The notes: generated by a model not told the origin, from the sequence alone. Positions 45,348-55,299 are shown, counted from the stretch's first letter. The stretch is 64,000 bases of DNA from Clostridium simiarum (GCF_018919175.1 NZ_JAHLQL010000001.1:868001-932000); one strand, 5' to 3'. Numbers and translations are program-made.

Positions 45348-47825
45348 ATGGTTCAGCATAAAAATAAAACTAAGAAAAAGAAAAGACATATATTAAAAAC
45401 CATACTAATAGTCTTTTTATTCATATGTCTATTTACAGGGGTTACGCTTGCAGGGGTAGGATATGCTATGGTCAAATCTGCACCTCCATTGGATTTAAAT
45501 GCAATACTATCATTAAATGAAGTGTCAATGATGTATGATAATAAAGGTTTATATATGGATGATGTGCCCACAGATGAGAAAAGAACAGTTATTACCATTG
45601 ATAAAATGCCAGAGGATCTAAAAAACGCATTTATAAGTATAGAAGATGAGCGTTTTAATCAACATCATGGTATAGATGTTAAGAGAGTATTTGGGGCCTT
45701 ATATATAGACGTAAAAAATAAATTAACTGGAAAATCAGGACTTCATGGTGCATCTACAATAACTCAACAGCTTCTTAAAAATACAGTTTTAACTCCTAAG
45801 GTATCTATAAGAAGAAAAGTTCAGGAGATGTATTTAGCTATTGAATTAGAGAAGAAATTGAGTAAAAATCAGATTCTAGAAGCCTACTTGAATACTATTT
45901 TTTTAGGTGGAAAAGCAAACGGTGTAGAAGCTGCTTCTAATCAATATTTTGCTAAACCTGCTATAGAGTTAAATCTTATAGAATGTGCTTATTTAGCTGG
46001 TATGAATCAAAGCCCCTCAATTTATTATCCTTTTTCACCTTCCTCTAAAAAAGATCCTTCAAAGTATATCAATAGGACTAAAACCGTGCTAAAAAAAATG
46101 CTAGAGACTGGTAGCGTTGATCAGGCACGCTATGATACTGCTATTGAAGATTTAGATAGTGGAAAACTTGAATTTGTTCAACCTAATTATAACGAAAAGT
46201 TAAATTATGAATGGTTTTCTTGGGAAGTTTTAAAAAGAGTAAAAGCTGACTTAAAGAAACAATATAATTATTCTGATAAAGAAGTTTCAAGGCTTGTTAC
46301 CTATGGTGGTCTTAAGATATACACTACTATGGATAAAGATCTACAGCACTATTCACAGAAGATAATCGATGATACCCCAAAGTACATCGATATTAAAGAG
46401 TTTACAGTGAAAAGCGGTGGTATGGACGTTGTTCAACCTCAAGTAGGAGCCGCTATAATGGATTATAGAACTGGAGAAGTTAAAACTATAATTGGTGGTA
46501 GAGGAGATCTCCCTCCTACTTCTTATAATAGAGGCGCTTCTTTAGGATTTTTAAAACCTACAGGTTCTGCTATTAAACCTTTGACAGTTTATGCACCTGC
46601 TATTGATATGAAAATAGCTAATGCAAGTAGCTTAGTGGATGATTCACCTTTATCAGATGAAATGCTTAATAAAATAGGCTATACATTCCAACCTAAAAAT
46701 GTGGATGGTCAATACAGAGGACCTATTACCTTAAGAACAGCTCTCACCTATTCAGTAAACGTAGCAGCTTTAAAGGTAGAAGATATGGTGGGTATTAAAA
46801 ACGGTATATCCTACGGTGAGAACTTCGGTCTTATATTTAATAAAAAATCTAAGCAAAGTATAGCTGCCTTAGCTTTAGGTGAATTTAACAATGATCCCAA
46901 GGATAAGGATGGTTCTAATCCGTTATATATGGCTGCCGCTTATGGTGCCTTTGGTAATAACGGTATATATACAGAACCTATACTTTATACTAAGGTAGTA
47001 GATAGAACCGGAAAGGTACTTTTAGAGAAAGTTCCTGAAAAGAGAAAAGTTATGTCTCCTCAGGCAGCTTACATCTTATATGATATGTTAAAAGGACCAG
47101 TTATAAATTATAGTGCTAGAAGTGCTAAATTTGGTGATATGCCTGTAGCAGGTAAAACCGGTACTTCTGAATCAAATAAAAATCTATGGTTTTCAGGTCT
47201 TACCCCTTATTACTCCGCTGCGGTTTGGATAGGAAATGATAATCCTACAGAAGTTAAGACCTCTGGTAATGGGGAAACCGCCAGTGGAAATACAGCTGGA
47301 GTTTTATGGCGTAAGTTAATGGAAAAGATTCATGAAGGTCTAGAATCTAAAGATATAGCAATTCCTGAAGGTTTAAATACCTCAAGAGTTTGTTTAGATT
47401 CTGGTAAATTAGCTACAGAACTTTGCTTAAAAGATCCTCGTGGAGGAAATAGAATAATTGAAGATTACTTCATGGATGGCACAGCCCCTTCAGCTCTATG
47501 CGATGCCCATGTAGAAGTGAAGATAAATAAACTTAACGGAAAAAGGGCAACAGATAAGACTCCGGGGAACCTTATTGAAACAAGAGTATTTATAAGCAAA
47601 AATTATGCTGGTTCTGTTAAGGATCCTTCAATGATAGAACCTACAGAATTAGATGACTATAAACAAGAACCAAAACCTGAAGAAAATAAAGATGATAAAA
47701 AGCCAGAGAACGATAATAACAAACCTGTGGACCCAAACAAACCAGGTAATGATAACGGCAACGAAAATGGAGGTACAAATCCAATATCTCCTCAGCCACC
47801 AACTAACCCTGGAAATAACCATTAA
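45348..47825 (+). CDS. Class A penicillin-binding protein (bifunctional, PBP1A type)
   Basis: 825 residues. A lysine-rich cytoplasmic tail and one membrane helix (about 18-42) lead into a GT51 glycosyltransferase domain (about 70-240) with the catalytic EDERFNQHHGID (99-110), then a transpeptidase domain with S407-AI-K410, SVN and KTGTSE. The C terminus (about 760-825) is a low-complexity tail rich in Lys, Asn, Asp, Pro and Gly, probably spanning the wall. It polymerises and cross-links peptidoglycan. Confidence 0.94.
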   Translation: MVQHKNKTKKKKRHILKTILIVFLFICLFTGVTLAGVGYAMVKSAPPLDLNAILSLNEVSMMYDNKGLYMDDVPTDEKRTVITIDKMPEDLKNAFISIEDERFNQHHGIDVKRVFGALYIDVKNKLTGKSGLHGASTITQQLLKNTVLTPKVSIRRKVQEMYLAIELEKKLSKNQILEAYLNTIFLGGKANGVEAASNQYFAKPAIELNLIECAYLAGMNQSPSIYYPFSPSSKKDPSKYINRTKTVLKKMLETGSVDQARYDTAIEDLDSGKLEFVQPNYNEKLNYEWFSWEVLKRVKADLKKQYNYSDKEVSRLVTYGGLKIYTTMDKDLQHYSQKIIDDTPKYIDIKEFTVKSGGMDVVQPQVGAAIMDYRTGEVKTIIGGRGDLPPTSYNRGASLGFLKPTGSAIKPLTVYAPAIDMKIANASSLVDDSPLSDEMLNKIGYTFQPKNVDGQYRGPITLRTALTYSVNVAALKVEDMVGIKNGISYGENFGLIFNKKSKQSIAALALGEFNNDPKDKDGSNPLYMAAAYGAFGNNGIYTEPILYTKVVDRTGKVLLEKVPEKRKVMSPQAAYILYDMLKGPVINYSARSAKFGDMPVAGKTGTSESNKNLWFSGLTPYYSAAVWIGNDNPTEVKTSGNGETASGNTAGVLWRKLMEKIHEGLESKDIAIPEGLNTSRVCLDSGKLATELCLKDPRGGNRIIEDYFMDGTAPSALCDAHVEVKINKLNGKRATDKTPGNLIETRVFISKNYAGSVKDPSMIEPTELDDYKQEPKPEENKDDKKPENDNNKPVDPNKPGNDNGNENGGTNPISPQPPTNPGNNH

Positions 47826-47840
47826 ATTAACTTTTATAAT

Positions 47841-47868
47841 AAAACCACCCATAAGGGTGGTTTTATTT
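47841..47868. terminator. Terminator between the PBP gene and dcd
   Basis: AAAACCACCC/GGGTGGTTTT with a 4-nt loop and T-runs on both strands. The PBP gene (plus) and dcd (minus) converge on it. Confidence 0.88.
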
Positions 47869-47880
47869 ATATATATTATA

Positions 47881-48402
47881 TTATCTTTCAAAATCTTTAA
47901 AAAGCAAGCTTGGTTGTATATCATTATTATTTTGATATTTACCACTTATGTACTTATTATAATCTCCCTGGATTTTATGGTAATATATTTGACATATTTC
48001 CACTTCAGAATAAATTCTAATAGGCTGAATACAAAACATCTCTAATGTCCAATAACCACTAAATCCAACATCTCCAAATCCTGCTGTAACATGAATGAAT
48101 AATCCTAGCCTTCCTATGGATGACCTTCCTTCTAACATAGGTACATATTCATCAGTTTTAGTATATTCTATAGTTCTTCCAAGATATAATTTATTAGGCT
48201 CTAATAAAAGTCCTTCTGGTGATATTATAATCCTTTTAGCTTTGTTTTCCTTTTTCATATCCAGTACATGGTCTTCATATACTAAAAGTTCATTATGGAG
48301 TTTTAAGTTATAACTATTGGGATTTAACTGTTCTTCTTTAAAAGGCTCTATGATTATGCCCTTCCCTAGTTTATCTTTAATTTCTTCTCCTGATAAAATC
48401 AA
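47881..48402 (-). CDS. dcd: dCTP deaminase
   Basis: 173 residues starting at a TTG (48402), 6 nt after AGGAGG. Family motifs are present: LEGRSSIGRLGLFIHVTAGFGD, GFSGYWTLE (its glutamate is the catalytic base) and the C-terminal KYQNNNDIQPS. The enzyme makes dUTP from dCTP for dTMP synthesis. No dUTPase gene lies near. Confidence 0.94.
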   Translation of the reverse strand: MILSGEEIKDKLGKGIIIEPFKEEQLNPNSYNLKLHNELLVYEDHVLDMKKENKAKRIIISPEGLLLEPNKLYLGRTIEYTKTDEYVPMLEGRSSIGRLGLFIHVTAGFGDVGFSGYWTLEMFCIQPIRIYSEVEICQIYYHKIQGDYNKYISGKYQNNNDIQPSLLFKDFER

Positions 48403-48548
48403 ATTGTTGCCTCCTTATTTATAATTTTATATATTTAAAGTATACATTTATAATTATAATGAAACAAGAAATAAATAACTATTACCGTATAAAAGTTAAT
48501 AGCTATTATATTTTTAACTTATAGTATAAAACAACTTTATAAAAATAT

Positions 48549-48583
48549 AAAAGGATTGACCTTTTACTGGACAATCCTTTTAT
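48549..48583 (-). terminator. Terminator of the lactate dehydrogenase operon
   Basis: AAAGGATTG pairs with CAATCCTTT on the minus strand, about 30 bp after the stop codon, followed by TTATATTTTT. Confidence 0.8.
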
Positions 48584-48613
48584 TATAGATTATAAAGTTT
48601 ATTATGTTAAAGC

Positions 48614-50014
48614 TTATTGGCACACTTTTCCTGGATTTAATATATTATTAGTATCAAAAACCTTTTTTATTCCTTCCATTAAAGCCATTGCATCATTACT
48701 TAAAGATTGCTTTAAATATCCTTTCTTTGCATAACCAATTCCATGTTCTCCTGAAACTTGTCCTTTCAACTCTTTAGCTTTACTATACATATCCTCCATA
48801 ACCTTGTGCAATTTAGAATTCCACTGATCTTCTTCTAAATTATCTTTAAGGATATATATATGCAAATTACCATCACCAGCATGTCCAAAACTCTTTATTC
48901 TAATATCATGCTTCTTTTCCATGGTATGAGTAAATTTAACAAATTCAGCTACCTTATTTCGTGGTACCACTACATCTACTTCATCCATTTCTGTAGTGGA
49001 AGCTTTAATAGCCTCTAAAAAAGAACCTCTAGCTGTCCATATAGATTCTTGTCTTTCTTCCGTATCAGAAATATATACATCTAACGCCCCATATTTTAAA
49101 CAAATTTCAGCTACCTTTTCATAAGCCTTTTCTACTTCCTCTTTACTATTTCCATCGAAGGTCAACAGTAAGTAGGCTTCTGAAGAATTATCTGGAAATT
49201 TCTTACCTAAAAATTCTTCTGAATCTAGTATTGCTTGTTTTTGCATAAACTCTATAGCTGTAGGAATAGACTTTGATTTAATAATAAATGGAACTGTGTC
49301 AATAGCATCCTCCAACTCTTCAAAAGGAACTAAAAGACTTATAGCCTTTTTAGGTAATGGAAGAAGTTTTAATGTAGCTTTAGTTATTATAGCCAAAGTC
49401 CCCTCTGAACCTATTATCATATCCTTCAAACTATAACCAGAGCTATTTTTTACAACTTTTCCTCCTAATTGCAAAACCTCTCCATTAGCAAGTACTACTT
49501 CTAATCCTCTTACATAATCTCTTGTAACTCCATACTTAACAGCTCTCATTCCACCTGCATTGGTATTTATGTTTCCACCAATAGTAGCTGTCTTTTCACC
49601 TGGATCTGGAGGATAAAATAATTCTCTTTCCTCCACATACTTTGTTATCTCCATAAGTAACACTCCTGGTTCCACAGTCAAAGTAAGGTTTTCTTCATCT
49701 AGTTCTAATATTTTATTCATCTTACTAAGATCTAAAAGAATACCTCCCTTAATTGGTACTGCAGCTCCTACAAGTCCCGTACCCGAACCTCTTGGCGTCA
49801 CTGGTATAAAATTTTCATTAGCATATTTCATTATCTTAGAAATTTCATAGGTATTCAAAGGTTGAATCACTATATCCGGAAGTTCTTTTACATTTCCTAG
49901 TTCATCATGACTATAATCTTCATTTATATTTTCACCTATAAATATTCTATCTTTATCTATAATTATTTCATTAATAACTTCAATATCTTTCTTATCTATC
50001 TTTTTATAATTCAT
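48614..50014 (-). CDS. FAD-linked lactate/2-hydroxyacid dehydrogenase (GlcD/LctD type)
   Basis: 466 residues. The FAD-binding PCMH domain (about 45-225) shows [15 protein letters not shown] and [17 protein letters not shown]; the C-terminal FAD-oxidase domain ends with [10 protein letters not shown] and [14 protein letters not shown]. Two Etf subunits precede it, in the order etfB-etfA-dehydrogenase. This is the layout of LctBCD of Acetobacterium woodii, where the complex drives lactate oxidation with NAD+ by confurcating electrons from ferredoxin. Lactate as substrate is inferred; glycolate or another 2-hydroxyacid is possible. Confidence 0.88.
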   Translation of the reverse strand: MNYKKIDKKDIEVINEIIIDKDRIFIGENINEDYSHDELGNVKELPDIVIQPLNTYEISKIMKYANENFIPVTPRGSGTGLVGAAVPIKGGILLDLSKMNKILELDEENLTLTVEPGVLLMEITKYVEERELFYPPDPGEKTATIGGNINTNAGGMRAVKYGVTRDYVRGLEVVLANGEVLQLGGKVVKNSSGYSLKDMIIGSEGTLAIITKATLKLLPLPKKAISLLVPFEELEDAIDTVPFIIKSKSIPTAIEFMQKQAILDSEEFLGKKFPDNSSEAYLLLTFDGNSKEEVEKAYEKVAEICLKYGALDVYISDTEERQESIWTARGSFLEAIKASTTEMDEVDVVVPRNKVAEFVKFTHTMEKKHDIRIKSFGHAGDGNLHIYILKDNLEEDQWNSKLHKVMEDMYSKAKELKGQVSGEHGIGYAKKGYLKQSLSNDAMALMEGIKKVFDTNNILNPGKVCQ

Positions 50015-50016
50015 AT

Positions 50017-51207
50017 TTATGCCCCCTTTTCCACCTTTATCTTTTCTATTAAACTGGGTACTATTTCATATAGATCCCCTACTATGGCATAATGGGCTGT
50101 TTTAAATATAGGTGCATTATCATCTTTATTTATGGCAATTATATGCTCTGCATTATTCATACCTGCAGTAAATTGGACAGCTCCTGATACTCCACAGGTA
50201 ATTATTAATTTTGGTCGTACAGTTCTTCCACTTAATCCTATCTGCCTCTTTGCATCTGCAAGTCCTGCTTCAATAAGAGGTCTAGTAACTGCATACTCTC
50301 CACCTAAGAGTTCCGCCAATTCTTTTATCATATTTAAATCCTTCTGACTATTTATGGCTCTACCTGCTACTACAATAACTTCTGCTTCAGATATACTTGT
50401 TTCTTTTTCTTTTTCTGTTACTTTAATTACCTCAATATTAGATGAGAGTTTTTCTTTTTCTATAGAGCATATCTTTAGGATTCCTTTTTTATCCTCTACT
50501 CTTTCTGCTGGATTCATTACTTTATATCTAACTGTAGCCATTTGAGGTCTATTATTAGGCGTTATGATTTGCGCCATTATGTTTCCTCCAAATGCTGGTC
50601 TTATTTGAACTAAATCTGTATTTTCTTTTATATCTAAAATAGTGCAATCTGCTGTAAGTCCTGTCTTAAATCTAGCAGCTACCCTTGGTGCTAATGATCT
50701 TCCTATAGTAGTTGCACCTACTAATATTACAGAAGGTTTAACCTTATTTATAAAATCTTCAAATACTGCAGTATATGGCTCTATTCTAAAGTGACTTAGT
50801 TCCTTATAGTCATATATCATAACTTCATCTACTCCGTAATGTAGAAGTTCTTCTGCTTTTTCCTTAATATCATACCCCATAAATAGGCAATAAACCTTTT
50901 GCTTCACCTTAGCAGCTAGTTCTTTAGCTTTACCAATTAGTTCTATAGTAACGGGATGTATCTCTCCCTCTAAATGATCTACATAAATAGCTATACCCTT
51001 CCACTGACTCTTATCTATTTCTATTTTTTCTTCTTCTATAAATTGGAATGCCCCTTCCGGCCCCTTTCTAACACATAATCTGCACATCTTACAATTTCCA
51101 TTTATCTCTACTTTTCCCTCTTTATTATCCATAGCATTAAATGGACATAATTTAATTACCTCTTCTATGTTATTAATCTTATCATTATTAACTACTAGTT
51201 TTCCCAT
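50017..51207 (-). CDS. etfA: Electron transfer flavoprotein subunit alpha with N-terminal 4Fe-4S domain
   Basis: 396 residues. The N-terminal 60 residues are a half ferredoxin: C21 (in CPFNAM) plus C39, C42 and C45 (CKMCRLC) can bind exactly one 4Fe-4S cluster; the first CxxCxxC and the second Cys-Pro of an ordinary two-cluster ferredoxin are missing. Then follow the Etf-alpha domain (about 70-250) and the FAD domain with [23 protein letters not shown]. This extra domain is typical of Etf paired with lactate dehydrogenase in acetogens. The dehydrogenase starts 3 bp after it. Confidence 0.93.
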   Translation of the reverse strand: MGKLVVNNDKINNIEEVIKLCPFNAMDNKEGKVEINGNCKMCRLCVRKGPEGAFQFIEEEKIEIDKSQWKGIAIYVDHLEGEIHPVTIELIGKAKELAAKVKQKVYCLFMGYDIKEKAEELLHYGVDEVMIYDYKELSHFRIEPYTAVFEDFINKVKPSVILVGATTIGRSLAPRVAARFKTGLTADCTILDIKENTDLVQIRPAFGGNIMAQIITPNNRPQMATVRYKVMNPAERVEDKKGILKICSIEKEKLSSNIEVIKVTEKEKETSISEAEVIVVAGRAINSQKDLNMIKELAELLGGEYAVTRPLIEAGLADAKRQIGLSGRTVRPKLIITCGVSGAVQFTAGMNNAEHIIAINKDDNAPIFKTAHYAIVGDLYEIVPSLIEKIKVEKGA

Positions 51208-51219
51208 TTATAATACCTC

Positions 51220-52008
51220 CTATATGAATTTTAGACCTTTAAGCTTCATGTGAAGTTTTTTTACAATATCCTCTGAGCTATCTTTCCAAAATTCTCTTTC
51301 TATATTTGAATCTGGAGGAAATATTCTTTCAACTTGAGTAGGCGAACCATTTAATCCATATATTTTTTCATCTCTGTCATGAAAATCATCTAAAGATATC
51401 ATCTTTATCTCCCTATCCCTTGTAGCCTTTTTTTTCTTGTAAGAAGGTAATCTAGGTTGGAAGATATCCTTTTCTACTGTTATAAGACATGGATATTTAA
51501 TGTGAGCCACCTCTATAGTTTCTCCCATGTCCATCTCTACAGTAATTTCTCTTTCATTTATTTCTAATATATTTCTAACGTTTGCAATATGGGGTATATT
51601 TAAATACTCTGCCATCTCTGGCCCAACCTGCGCCGTATCTCCATCAGTGGTTTGTTTTCCACATACTATAATATGAAAATCTCCTGCTTGTCTTACTCCC
51701 TGAGAAAGCGTATATGATGTAGCCAATACATCTGCACCAGCAAATCTTCTATCAGATATAAGCACACCTTCATCTGCTCCCATAGCAAAAGCTTCTTTAA
51801 TTACTTCTTTTGCTTGGGGTGGTCCCATAGTTATAACCTTTATATTAGATTCCGTTTGTTCTTTTATTTTTAATGCGGTTTCCAAGGCATATAAATCATA
51901 AGGGTTCATCTTACTATCTACACCATCTCTTTTTAAAACTCCAGTTACAGGATCTACTTCAACTTTTGAAGTTCCCGGAACCTGCTTAATACAGACTAAA
52001 ATATTCAT
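51220..52008 (-). CDS. etfB: Electron transfer flavoprotein subunit beta
   Basis: 262 residues. [16 protein letters not shown] at the start, [13 protein letters not shown] and the nucleotide-binding [16 protein letters not shown]. In bifurcating Etf this subunit carries the FAD that splits electrons; the [14 protein letters not shown] loop is present. It is the first structural gene of the operon, downstream of an operator at 52093-52103. Confidence 0.94.
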   Translation of the reverse strand: MNILVCIKQVPGTSKVEVDPVTGVLKRDGVDSKMNPYDLYALETALKIKEQTESNIKVITMGPPQAKEVIKEAFAMGADEGVLISDRRFAGADVLATSYTLSQGVRQAGDFHIIVCGKQTTDGDTAQVGPEMAEYLNIPHIANVRNILEINEREITVEMDMGETIEVAHIKYPCLITVEKDIFQPRLPSYKKKKATRDREIKMISLDDFHDRDEKIYGLNGSPTQVERIFPPDSNIEREFWKDSSEDIVKKLHMKLKGLKFI

Positions 52009-52092
52009 TTAATTGTCCCCCATTCCTTATGTTTTTATATAAATAAATTTGCTCCTTAATTTAAGGAAAGCTTTACATTTTAAATGGTAATA

Positions 52093-52103
52093 TGGTATGA
52101 CCA
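52093..52103 (-). promoter_or_regulatory. Likely operator for the GntR-family regulator
   Basis: TGGTATGACCA, a TGGT-N3-ACCA palindrome 85 bp before etfB. FadR-subfamily regulators such as LldR bind sites of this form. A candidate -10 (GATAAT or TATGAT) lies just upstream on the minus strand, so binding would block the start of transcription. Pattern seen; partner inferred. Confidence 0.6.
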
Positions 52104-52166
52104 ATTTCTAATTAAATATTATCATAGTGCTACATAAAAATCTAGAAAAGTTATATTTATAACAAA

Positions 52167-52859
52167 TTACTCTGTAAAATTTTCCTTAATAAGTTTAAAA
52201 TGTTCCTCCATTGATATTCTAGCTTTAATACTATCCCTACATTCTAACGCCTTAAATATGTTTTCATGATTATGATTTAACTTTTCTCTATTACTCTTAT
52301 CTGCCAGTATATTCTTTCTAGAATCCTTTATAAACTTATCTATAAGGTAGGATAACACCTCTAATACATTTATTATAAGTCTATTATGAGATGCCTTTGC
52401 TATAGTGTAGTGAAATTCTTTATCTAATTCCACACTTATATTTTCATCAGAACATTTAAGCATCTCTTCTATCAATGTTTTTAGTTTAACAATCTCTTCT
52501 TCATTTATATTGTGAGAAGCTAAAACCACAGTTTGAAGCTCCAATACCTCTCTTAATTCTAATATTTCTTTTGGATTACTCTTTTCTAATATGAACATCA
52601 TAGATAAGGGCTCTAAAAGTATATCCTTAAAGCTTTCTCTTATAAAATTCCCGGATCCTTGCCTACTTTCAACTAAGCCTATAACCTCTAAAGCTCTAAT
52701 AGCCTCTCTTATAGAAGTTCTACTAACCCCTAACCTTTCAGCTAGTTCTCTCTCTGTGGGAAGTTTATCTCCTTTTTTTAATGTTCCCTTTATTATCATA
52801 TCTTTTATTTGCTCTACAACCTTCTCATAAACTCTTGTATTTTTTACTGGTTCAAACAT
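52167..52859 (-). CDS. lldR: FadR/GntR-family transcriptional regulator (LldR-like)
   Basis: 230 residues: winged helix at about 8-75 (LPTERELAERLGVSRTSIREAIRAL) and an FCD effector domain at about 90-225, where histidines and an aspartate typically bind a metal and the ligand. It lies immediately upstream of, and in the same direction as, the etfB-etfA-lactate dehydrogenase genes. Lactate-responsive control is inferred from this position and the family. Confidence 0.85.
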   Translation of the reverse strand: MFEPVKNTRVYEKVVEQIKDMIIKGTLKKGDKLPTERELAERLGVSRTSIREAIRALEVIGLVESRQGSGNFIRESFKDILLEPLSMMFILEKSNPKEILELREVLELQTVVLASHNINEEEIVKLKTLIEEMLKCSDENISVELDKEFHYTIAKASHNRLIINVLEVLSYLIDKFIKDSRKNILADKSNREKLNHNHENIFKALECRDSIKARISMEEHFKLIKENFTE

Positions 52860-52970
52860 TTTAATCCCCCATTTTATTAAATTCTCATAAATAGAATACT
52901 CTTATTATACCCTACAAAGAATATTTTTCTAATGAAATATAATCATAATTCATTTTATTTAAAAAACTAT

Positions 52971-53705
52971 TTAAATTATATGTGCCTTTATTTTCTTATT
53001 TATCTTATTTGCTTCATGTTTAGATATCTTTTTAGCCCACTTATATTCTTCAATAAAATAAGTAATGCTATCTACTTTTATTATAAACATTGGAGAATTT
53101 TCGCTTCCCTTTACAATGGTATTTTTATTTGCTAACACTACCACATCAATAATAGGATAACCTTCTCCTATTATTTCTTCTAAAACCCTATGGTGTCTTT
53201 TAACCTGTCCTAAAGGATTTGTATAACCTTCTACCTTACCTGCTATTTCCCTCATCCAATTGCCTTGTTCATCTATTATTATATTACCAATAAGATTTTT
53301 GGTTTCTAAATTAAATACACCATTTTCACCTATTACTAAGTGATCAAATTGTTGAACCTTATCTAAAGACCTCAACTTTAAACTATTATATACTTCATAT
53401 TTATTCTTATTTAAATAGCTTAATTCATAGGCCACAGACTTTTCCCCTTCTATTCCTGCTCTCCTCATAGCTTCTTCTGAAGAAGAAAGTTTTAATCTTT
53501 TATTTCTCCCAAAGATTATTAATCTTTTTCCTGTAGCAATAGATATAATTCCATTAATTATCAATATACATACCATGCCTATAGCTATATATCTATAATT
53601 TCCTTTTAATAAATTTGATTTTAACAAATTTATCAGAAGAAAAATCCCTATTCCACTAAATATCAATCCAACTATCCTATTAAACATACCTTTAAGTCTT
53701 TTCAT
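52971..53705 (-). CDS. Membrane-anchored NERD nuclease-domain protein
   Basis: 244 residues. Two membrane helices (about 10-28 and 38-57) precede a NERD domain (about 85-200). The restriction-type active site is intact in pattern: D121 in QFDHLVIGENG and E134-x-K136 in NLETKN, with E88 before. NERD domains are thought to be nucleases, often on plasmids or in defence contexts. Here it is the last gene before the duplicate rnpB end. The role is unknown. Confidence 0.8.
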   Translation of the reverse strand: MKRLKGMFNRIVGLIFSGIGIFLLINLLKSNLLKGNYRYIAIGMVCILIINGIISIATGKRLIIFGRNKRLKLSSSEEAMRRAGIEGEKSVAYELSYLNKNKYEVYNSLKLRSLDKVQQFDHLVIGENGVFNLETKNLIGNIIIDEQGNWMREIAGKVEGYTNPLGQVKRHHRVLEEIIGEGYPIIDVVVLANKNTIVKGSENSPMFIIKVDSITYFIEEYKWAKKISKHEANKINKKIKAHII

Positions 53706-53721
53706 ATTAAGCCTCCATACT

Positions 53722-53751
53722 AAAAAACACTCACATTACTGTGAGTGTTTT
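53722..53751 (-). terminator. Terminator behind the rnpB-like 3' end
   Basis: An 11-bp perfect stem AAAACACTCAC/GTGAGTGTTTT with a 6-nt loop, then TTTTTTAG on the minus strand. It stands 11 bp after the rnpB-like segment, at the same distance and strand as the terminator of the true rnpB. Confidence 0.85.
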
Positions 53752-53762
53752 AATCACTTTTA

Positions 53763-53795
53763 AGCGAAATAAACCTATAAGCCCAGTTCTATATT
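53763..53795 (-). repeat. Diverged copy of the rnpB 3' end (candidate attachment site)
   Basis: 33 nt matching the last part of rnpB (60652-60684) at 30 positions, in the same orientation, including ATAAACCTATAAGCC on the plus strand. The match stops at both sides. The three changes include one in the stretch that pairs in helix P4 of RNase P RNA, so this copy alone is not functional. Together with the copy in rnpB it brackets a 6.9-kb accessory region. Confidence 0.8.
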
Positions 53796-53799
53796 CAAA

Positions 53800-54036
53800 A
53801 AACCCAGTATTAAAATATATCTTACTTTATTTTAATATACTACAATAAGCTTATAATCACAGTTTAAGAATGCAACATATTTTTCCACAGTGTCAAAGTG
53901 GTGCAAAGTCATTTTCGCTACCATAACTATTATACTGTCACTGTACACCCTTGAAATTATACTAAAAAGTCTTGCCCAATACAACCTTATTCTTATTGTT
54001 GGATGTATCTGGATAATTCCTTCTTAATCTATATAC
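53800..54036. other. Non-coding remnant sequence
   Basis: No ORF of use. The part TGTCACTGTACACCC at about 53936-53950 looks like a possible insertion-sequence end but has no partner that I can find. Otherwise nothing recognisable. Confidence 0.4.
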
Positions 54037-54071
54037 AAAAAAACAACCTCAGATTAACCCAGGTTGTTTTT
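54037..54071. terminator. Hairpin with T-runs on both strands
   Basis: AAACAACCT/AGGTTGTTT (54041-54049 and 54061-54069), with A-run before and T-run after. It stands just upstream of the surface-protein relic and could insulate it. Confidence 0.7.
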
Positions 54072-54084
54072 GAAAAACTTATTA

Positions 54085-54394
54085 AAAAGAACCAATTATT
54101 TAAAATTCTTATTGTTAATTATGTTGACTTATGTTGTTTCAGCTCATCTAGGGATGACAGATGCTAATGGCGGTCACCGGAATCGTAATACTGGTACATA
54201 TAATTAAGTTCTTCTGTAACACCCAAAACTCTACCAAGTAATTCAAATACAAATGCAGCCAATGAATCAGGAGAAAAAAAGCTTAAAACTGCATTAGAAA
54301 ATACAAAAGTCAACAATATGTCTATTGGTTTTCAACTGTTACTGTAATAGCACTTTTAGGAACTCTATATAAATTGTTTAAGAATAAGGCTTAA
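54085..54394 (+). pseudogene. Frameshifted relic of a YHYH-type surface protein with C-terminal membrane anchor
   Basis: Three frames carry successive parts of one protein. First a segment with SAHLGMTDANGGHRNRNTG, resembling the AHPGRTDxxGGHxNxxTG start of YHYH proteins. Then, shifted by one base, a polar linker TPKTLPSNSNTNAANESGE. After a single-base loss in a T-run near 54330 comes the hydrophobic anchor TVTVIALLGTLYKLFKNKA and a stop at 54394. A terminator follows. At least two frameshifts, so it is not functional. Confidence 0.7.
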
Positions 54395-54419
54395 TATTTT
54401 TATTTAATTTTATAATAAA

Positions 54420-54460
54420 AACGAGGTAGCTTCTAGATTTTTTAAGAGCTACCTTTGTTT
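54420..54460 (+). terminator. Terminator after the surface-protein relic
   Basis: AGGTAGCT (54424-54431) pairs with AGCTACCT (54447-54454), then TTGTTT. It belonged to the relic upstream. Confidence 0.7.
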
Positions 54461-54470
54461 AAACACTATT

Positions 54471-54890
54471 CTATACATAATATCTAGATGGTTTCCCCAA
54501 CAAAGCAATTAAATCTATTACTACACCTATTAAAAATAATCCTAGTGTAAAGAAATATAATACACCCATTCCAACTTTACCTTCATAAAATTTATGTGCA
54601 CCGAAAAAACCTAAAAATAAGCAAAGTAATATAGCAATCGTTTTATTTTTAGGCCTTACCATGCCACTATTAATATTAGCATTTGCATTCACATTGGCAT
54701 TAGTATTCTTACTTGAATTATGGTTATTTATTACCATATTAGGTTGCAAAGTACTCTTAAGCTCTTCAACTTGTCTTCCACATTTGGTACATATAACTGC
54801 ATCCATATGAATTTTTTCACCACAGAATTTACAAAACTTTAAATTTTGTGATTGTTGGTCATTACTAACTCCAGTTATTTTCTCTTCCAT
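54471..54890 (-). CDS. Zinc-ribbon and TM2-domain membrane protein
   Basis: 139 residues from the ATG at 54890, 5 nt after GGGGG. A four-cysteine zinc ribbon (C20, C23, C34, C37) is followed by a low-complexity Asn-rich linker (about 48-75, with NANVNANANIN) and a TM2 domain (about 80-130): two helices around LCLFLGFFGAHKFYEGKVGMGVLYFFT. The reading frame is intact. TM2 proteins are widespread; no function is assigned. Confidence 0.85.
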   Translation of the reverse strand: MEEKITGVSNDQQSQNLKFCKFCGEKIHMDAVICTKCGRQVEELKSTLQPNMVINNHNSSKNTNANVNANANINSGMVRPKNKTIAILLCLFLGFFGAHKFYEGKVGMGVLYFFTLGLFLIGVVIDLIALLGKPSRYYV

Positions 54891-55161
54891 TTTAACCCCC
54901 ACCATAAAACAATATTATTTTACCTTTTATGCAGCAGTTTTGCTTTTATTATTCTAAATTTATATATATTTACAATTATAATTGTAAACTATTTATTATT
55001 TAATTCAAGCATTTTGACAAAAGTGTCTATTATTTTATAAAAATAAAAGCCTCTTTTAGGACTATAGTTAATAGTGCTATTATATTTACTTACTTAAATT
55101 ATTTATTTTTTATTAGTATGGTATATATTTAATTTGCCATACTAATTTTAAAGCTGAAAAA

Positions 55162-55299
55162 TTATGAGTTGTTTTCTTTTCTAGTTAACCCATGATAAGA
55201 CAACAATATTCCCAACCTACAATTCCCTGTGATTTTTAACAGTGAATAAAACTTTCCTACCCATGTTCCGCCTACAGTATCTTTATAATTTTGGATTTA
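55162..55299 (-). pseudogene. Start-less ORF fragment
   Basis: 44 codons on the minus strand that open after a TAA and end at TAA, including DTVGGTWVGKFYSLLKITGN and GILLSYHGLT. The content looks like real protein, in the style of a nuclease or phage-type protein, but I do not recognise it with confidence. It lies directly beside the transposase relic. Confidence 0.4.

Noticed and set aside
47653..48045. ORFs on both strands over the end of the penicillin-binding protein and dcd
   Set aside because: They lie across two recognised genes and a terminator; the sequence is a low-complexity reading of the repetitive PBP tail.
53936..53950. Terminal repeat of an insertion sequence (TGTCACTGTACACCC)
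   Set aside because: No inverted partner or transposase frame was found nearby; one short match is not enough.
53763..54036. A complete second RNase P RNA gene
   Set aside because: Only the last 33 nt match. The conserved 5' core (GAGGAAAGTCC) and the middle of the RNA are absent upstream on the minus strand.
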